Part shown: positions 61,452 through 64,000 of the stretch, piece after piece
How the letters are laid out: every line of letters begins with the position of its first letter
Position numbering within the stretch: the first letter of the stretch is position 1
Source: Aulosira sp. FACHB-615
Lineage (GTDB): Bacteria; Cyanobacteriota; Cyanobacteriia; Cyanobacteriales; Nostocaceae
Assembly: GCF_014698045.1 (NCBI RefSeq)
Contig: NZ_JACJSE010000011.1
Coordinates: 135,634 to 199,633, forward strand
Direction of reading: 5' to 3'
DNA: 64,000 nt
The notes under the pieces: model-generated
Told to the model about the DNA's origin: nothing
Database searches by the model: none
What the model saw: only the letters and a program-made list of their open reading frames with translations
Position numbers and translations under genes: made by a program

Positions 61452-62228
61452 TTAAGCACGAAATAAATGATTATATTCAGGATTGTACAAGTGCGATCGC
61501 CCATCTGTTGCTTTCAGTGCGGGACTAATTACATAAAGTGTGGTGCGAATCAGATTTTCTGTTTTGGTGCATTCCGCCATTTTGTTAAGGGGAACCACGC
61601 GAATTTTTTCATCAGGCCAACCTAGCCGAAAGCAAATCGCCACAGGTGTATCGCTGGGGTAATGTTCGAGTAATTTGGCTTGGGCATTTTCGACGTGACG
61701 CGCACTTAAATATAGGCATAAACTAGCTTGATGGGCGGCGAGGCTGGTTAACTCTTCTGTGCTTGGGACTTCAGTACGTCCACTAATGCGCGTCAAGATG
61801 ATAGTTTGAACTAAACCGGGGACTGTTAACTCTACCTTGAGTTTGGCGGCGGCGGCTTGAAAGGCGCTAATTCCTGGGACGACTTCAAAGGGGATATCCG
61901 CCTCAGCCAGCATTTGCATTTGTTCGTGAATAGCACTGTAAAGACTGGGGTCGCCAGAGTGGAGACGAACAAGAGATTTTTGCTGCGATCGCACCCGTTC
62001 CACCATCAGCGATACAATTTCTTCCAAAGTCTTATCCGCAGTCGGAATAATTTCCGCATCTGGGCGGCACAGATTTAATATTTGTTCGGGAACTAAAGCA
62101 TCAGCAAATAAAATTACATCTGCCCTAGAAAGGAGTTTTTGCGCTTTAACCGTTAATAAATCTGGGTCTCCCGGCCCTGCCCCCACAATGTAAACTGCTA
62201 GTTTGATTAAATTTAGTTGAGTTTCCAT
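61452..62228 (-). CDS. cobM: precorrin-4 C11-methyltransferase
   Basis: A 258-residue SAM-dependent tetrapyrrole methylase. VYIVGAGPGDPDLLTVKAQK is the SAM loop, followed by RLHSGDPSLYSAIHEQMQML and VVPGISAFQAAAAKLKVELT; the Thr of ILTRISGRTEVP is typical of CobM/CbiF. It methylates C11 during corrin (B12) synthesis. No other cob gene is near. It is upstream of lgt on the same genome side but on the reverse strand with a 314-bp gap. Confidence 0.93.
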   Translation of the reverse strand: METQLNLIKLAVYIVGAGPGDPDLLTVKAQKLLSRADVILFADALVPEQILNLCRPDAEIIPTADKTLEEIVSLMVERVRSQQKSLVRLHSGDPSLYSAIHEQMQMLAEADIPFEVVPGISAFQAAAAKLKVELTVPGLVQTIILTRISGRTEVPSTEELTSLAAHQASLCLYLSARHVENAQAKLLEHYPSDTPVAICFRLGWPDEKIRVVPLNKMAECTKTENLIRTTLYVISPALKATDGRSHLYNPEYNHLFRA

Positions 62229-62542
62229 ACAAAAAACTTCAATTACTTTTCCGTATTTACCCGTAATAAAAATCTTTTTTCAAAAATTTCTTGGCATTTT
62301 CTCAGTATCCTTCCGGATTAACCCTCTAACGATAGAAGAATGGAATGGTAGATGCACCCTGGTTAAGCCCTAGAGTCAAATCTGGGGCATTTTTTATTTT
62401 TGGTCATTAGCCATTGGCATTGCCTAAATGCGTGATGAATTTTCTCACGCAGAGTCGCAGAGAGGATGAGGATTTTTAAATTGAGTCATCTTCTAATCCC
62501 CCTTGTCTCCCTTGTCTCCTTCGTCCCCCTTCAGGCCTTCTC
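62229..62542. other. gap between lgt and cobM
   Basis: A GCCC...GGGGC hairpin followed by ATTTTTTATTTTT lies near 62370-62400 on the forward sense. CCCCCTTGTCTCCCTTGTCT repeat units occur near 62498-62532. No riboswitch is recognised. Confidence 0.45.
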
Positions 62543-63424
62543 CTAATCACTCGACGCAACCACATCCGGTAACGGACGTTTCCGAAAATATAGCCAAGCT
62601 AAACCTGCTAAACCTGCGATAATACCCGTTAAGCTGACAATTTGAGCAATTCTCAGATTTCCTAGCAATAAACTATCTGTGCGTAAGCCTTCAATCCAAA
62701 AGCGACCAGTGCTGTAGGCTGTTAAGTAAACCATAATTAACGTGCCTAGTTTCAGCTTTAGCTTGCCAGAGACACTGCGGAAAAATAAATTTAACAGCAA
62801 GGCAAACACCATTAAATCCCACAGTGATTCATACAAAAAAGTGGGATGGAAGTATTCAAAACTTTGATAATCTAAAGGACGACCAAGACAGAGGTTTTTA
62901 GCTGGATCAAATCTGCATGGAATGTAAAGTTTCCAAGGTAGATTAGTAGGACGACCAAAAGCTTCAGAATTAAAGAAATTACCCCATCTTCCAATTGCTT
63001 GTCCTAAAACTAGGGAAGGTGCAACCAAGTCTGCTAATTGCCAAAAAGAAACCCGCTTGAGTTTGGCAAAAATTAAAGCTGCTATCGTCCCACCGATAAT
63101 TGCACCGTGAATAGCAATACCACCTTCCCAAATAGCGATGATTTTTTCGGGATGCTTGGCATATTCCGCCCATTCAAACAAAACATAATATAGTCGTGCG
63201 GCGGGAATTGCCCCCAACACCAGCCAAATTGACAAATCACTCAGCAATTCTGGATTCACATTACGGCGTTTTGCCAAGTACTGAGAAAGGCTGACACCAA
63301 CTAACACCGCCGTAGCAATCAACAAGCCATACCAACGGATAGTTAATGGGCCGATTTTCACCAAAATCGGGCCTGGAGAAGTAAATTGAAATGCCAACGG
63401 CAAAGAAGAGATATCCAGTACCAT
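62543..63424 (-). CDS. lgt: prolipoprotein diacylglyceryl transferase
   Basis: A 293-residue polytopic membrane enzyme that lipidates the Cys of lipoproteins. Signature GRWGNFFNSEAFGRPT with the catalytic Arg/Asn region, and HPTFLYESLWDLMVF. AARLYYVLFEWAEY, GGIAIHGAIIGG and RFWIEGLRTDSLLLGNLRIA are Lgt-typical. Seven or so TM segments. It could serve the lipoproteins encoded here (serpin, 32860 protein). Confidence 0.97.
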   Translation of the reverse strand: MVLDISSLPLAFQFTSPGPILVKIGPLTIRWYGLLIATAVLVGVSLSQYLAKRRNVNPELLSDLSIWLVLGAIPAARLYYVLFEWAEYAKHPEKIIAIWEGGIAIHGAIIGGTIAALIFAKLKRVSFWQLADLVAPSLVLGQAIGRWGNFFNSEAFGRPTNLPWKLYIPCRFDPAKNLCLGRPLDYQSFEYFHPTFLYESLWDLMVFALLLNLFFRSVSGKLKLKLGTLIMVYLTAYSTGRFWIEGLRTDSLLLGNLRIAQIVSLTGIIAGLAGLAWLYFRKRPLPDVVASSD

Positions 63425-63572
63425 GCAAAACTACCTAGAGAATTACAGTGTTTAGCTTGAGCAGCTGACAACCCTATCACTGGTAGGGCAGTTATGTCTA
63501 TAAACCATTAGAGCAGGTTTTGTTTGTAGAGACTCACACTCAACGGATATCTATCTAGTTCAATTCCGTAGG

Positions 63573-63634
63573 GTGTGTTACGGCTACGTCAAGATTTGAG
63601 CGTTGGAAATATGAGAAATTAGCCGTAACGCACC
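63573..63634. repeat. GTGTGTTACGGC palindromic repeat (copy 2)
   Basis: Ends GTGTGTTACGGC and GCCGTAACGCACC with GATTTGAGCG in the middle, as in 36594-36655. It lies in the gap downstream of the small reverse gene. Confidence 0.75.
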
Positions 63635-63692
63635 GGATTTGATGGTGTGTTGTGCGTTGCTTCAACACATCCTACTAGCCTAGCCATTCATT

Positions 63693-63848
63693 TTAAGATA
63701 TAAACGCCTGTTTAATTTTCTTGCAAATTTCGACTAACGCTTTATTTTGTTCTGATGTACTCAAGCTATCTAAAGGCTGTTTTGGTTCGTGGGCTGCAAG
63801 ATATTTGGGAATTTCCGTTTCTTCGTAGGAACTATAACTTATAGTCAT
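63693..63848 (-). CDS. small protein of unknown function (51 residues)
   Basis: The reverse frame from ATG 63848 encodes 51 residues (MTISYSSYEETEIPKYLAAH, then EPKQPLDSLSTSEQNKALVE and ICKKIKQAFIS). It is too short to judge well, but the composition is protein-like, with a helical C-terminus. I do not recognise it. A truncated gene or small antitoxin-like protein is possible. Confidence 0.45.
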   Translation of the reverse strand: MTISYSSYEETEIPKYLAAHEPKQPLDSLSTSEQNKALVEICKKIKQAFIS

Positions 63849-63901
63849 AGCAAAAGGACGATCGCACCAGGAAAATCAACTTAAATAACGCGATGTGCGA
63901 C

Positions 63902-64000
63902 TTAATATTCCGTAACAAGTGCGTCGAATTGAAGAGGATCACAATTGTGGCGATTAAGCCAAAAACAGACGGTATGAGCTAAAATCTTGCGATTGAGGCG
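63902..64000 (-). pseudogene. 3' end of a transposase, IS982-like, continuing past the window
   Basis: The reverse frame runs in from the window edge and ends at a TAA (63902-63904). It encodes RLNRKILAHTVCFWLNRHNC then DPLQFDALVTEY, a C-terminus reminiscent of IS982-type DDE transposases (RxNRKxLAHT). Whether the gene is intact cannot be told from 33 codons; the element's end was not identified. Confidence 0.6.

Noticed and set aside
62370..62400. Possible cobalamin riboswitch near cobM
   Set aside because: Only a short hairpin with a T-run is visible; no B12-box-like sequence is recognised, and the sense is opposite to cobM.

Overview
The window looks like chromosomal DNA of a filamentous, probably heterocyst-forming cyanobacterium (Nostocales-like). 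The evidence is frequent HIP1 octamers (GCGATCGC), a psaM photosystem I gene, a FurC/PerR-type regulator, the clpR-clpP3 pair, an ethylene-receptor-like histidine kinase, moderate GC content, and intergenic spaces full of short palindromic mobile repeats and heptamer tandem repeats. I saw no rRNA or tRNA gene and no CRISPR array.

Layout. 1-4.4 kb: the start of a response regulator, a NACHT/pentapeptide-repeat STAND protein and a Fur-family regulator. 4.8-8.1 kb: a small acidic protein, azoreductase, a subtilase remnant and ilvD. 8.2-10.8 kb: an HPPD-like VOC protein and a PaaK-like CoA ligase. 11-15.3 kb: a tRNA-dihydrouridine synthase, an SDR, and a divergent CHASE3-type kinase / OmpR-type regulator pair. 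16-22.1 kb: an exported animal-type haem peroxidase whose distal His is replaced by Leu, and a 1318-residue RTX/ExeM-like nuclease. 22.2-25.5 kb: DUF2809 protein, D-ribulokinase-like FGGY kinase, psaM, DUF3134-like protein. 25.5-27.0 kb: an IS200/IS605-like element with tnpB and a divergent ribbon-helix-helix gene. 27.2-32.5 kb: MATE transporter and two sensor kinases, one with an ethylene-binding domain and an apparent 5' frameshift. 32.8-37.5 kb: a His-rich lipoprotein, small unknowns, nagB and a HAD phosphatase.

38.3-42.2 kb holds a second NACHT NTPase preceded by a subtilisin-like protease on the same strand. This is the best candidate for an uncharacterised conflict or signalling system. 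42.5-46.8 kb: ruvA, a broken sucrose-phosphate phosphatase gene, a serpin lipoprotein and a secreted unknown. 47.2-49.7 kb: two overlapping von Willebrand A paralogues. 50.1-54.9 kb: clpR-clpP3, a J-domain protein, a DUF6888/DUF6887-like pair, a DUF1778/GNAT toxin-antitoxin pair and truB. 55.5-58.8 kb: a CAP-domain secreted protein, a small protein resembling pore-forming/amyloid-signalling effectors, a PhnD-like binding protein and a small unknown. 59-63.4 kb: a GntR/FCD regulator divergent from leuA with two matching operators, cobM and lgt. A transposase fragment ends the window.

At least six families of short non-coding mobile repeats occupy the intergenic regions. One family, with TACCA ends, has clear 3-bp TNA target duplications in all five copies. 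One copy is nested in another repeat, and several repeats abut stop codons. Two NACHT genes, a subtilase, a serpin, a Clp protease pair, a toxin-antitoxin pair and secreted nuclease and peroxidase proteins give the window a strong conflict/proteolysis flavour among housekeeping genes.
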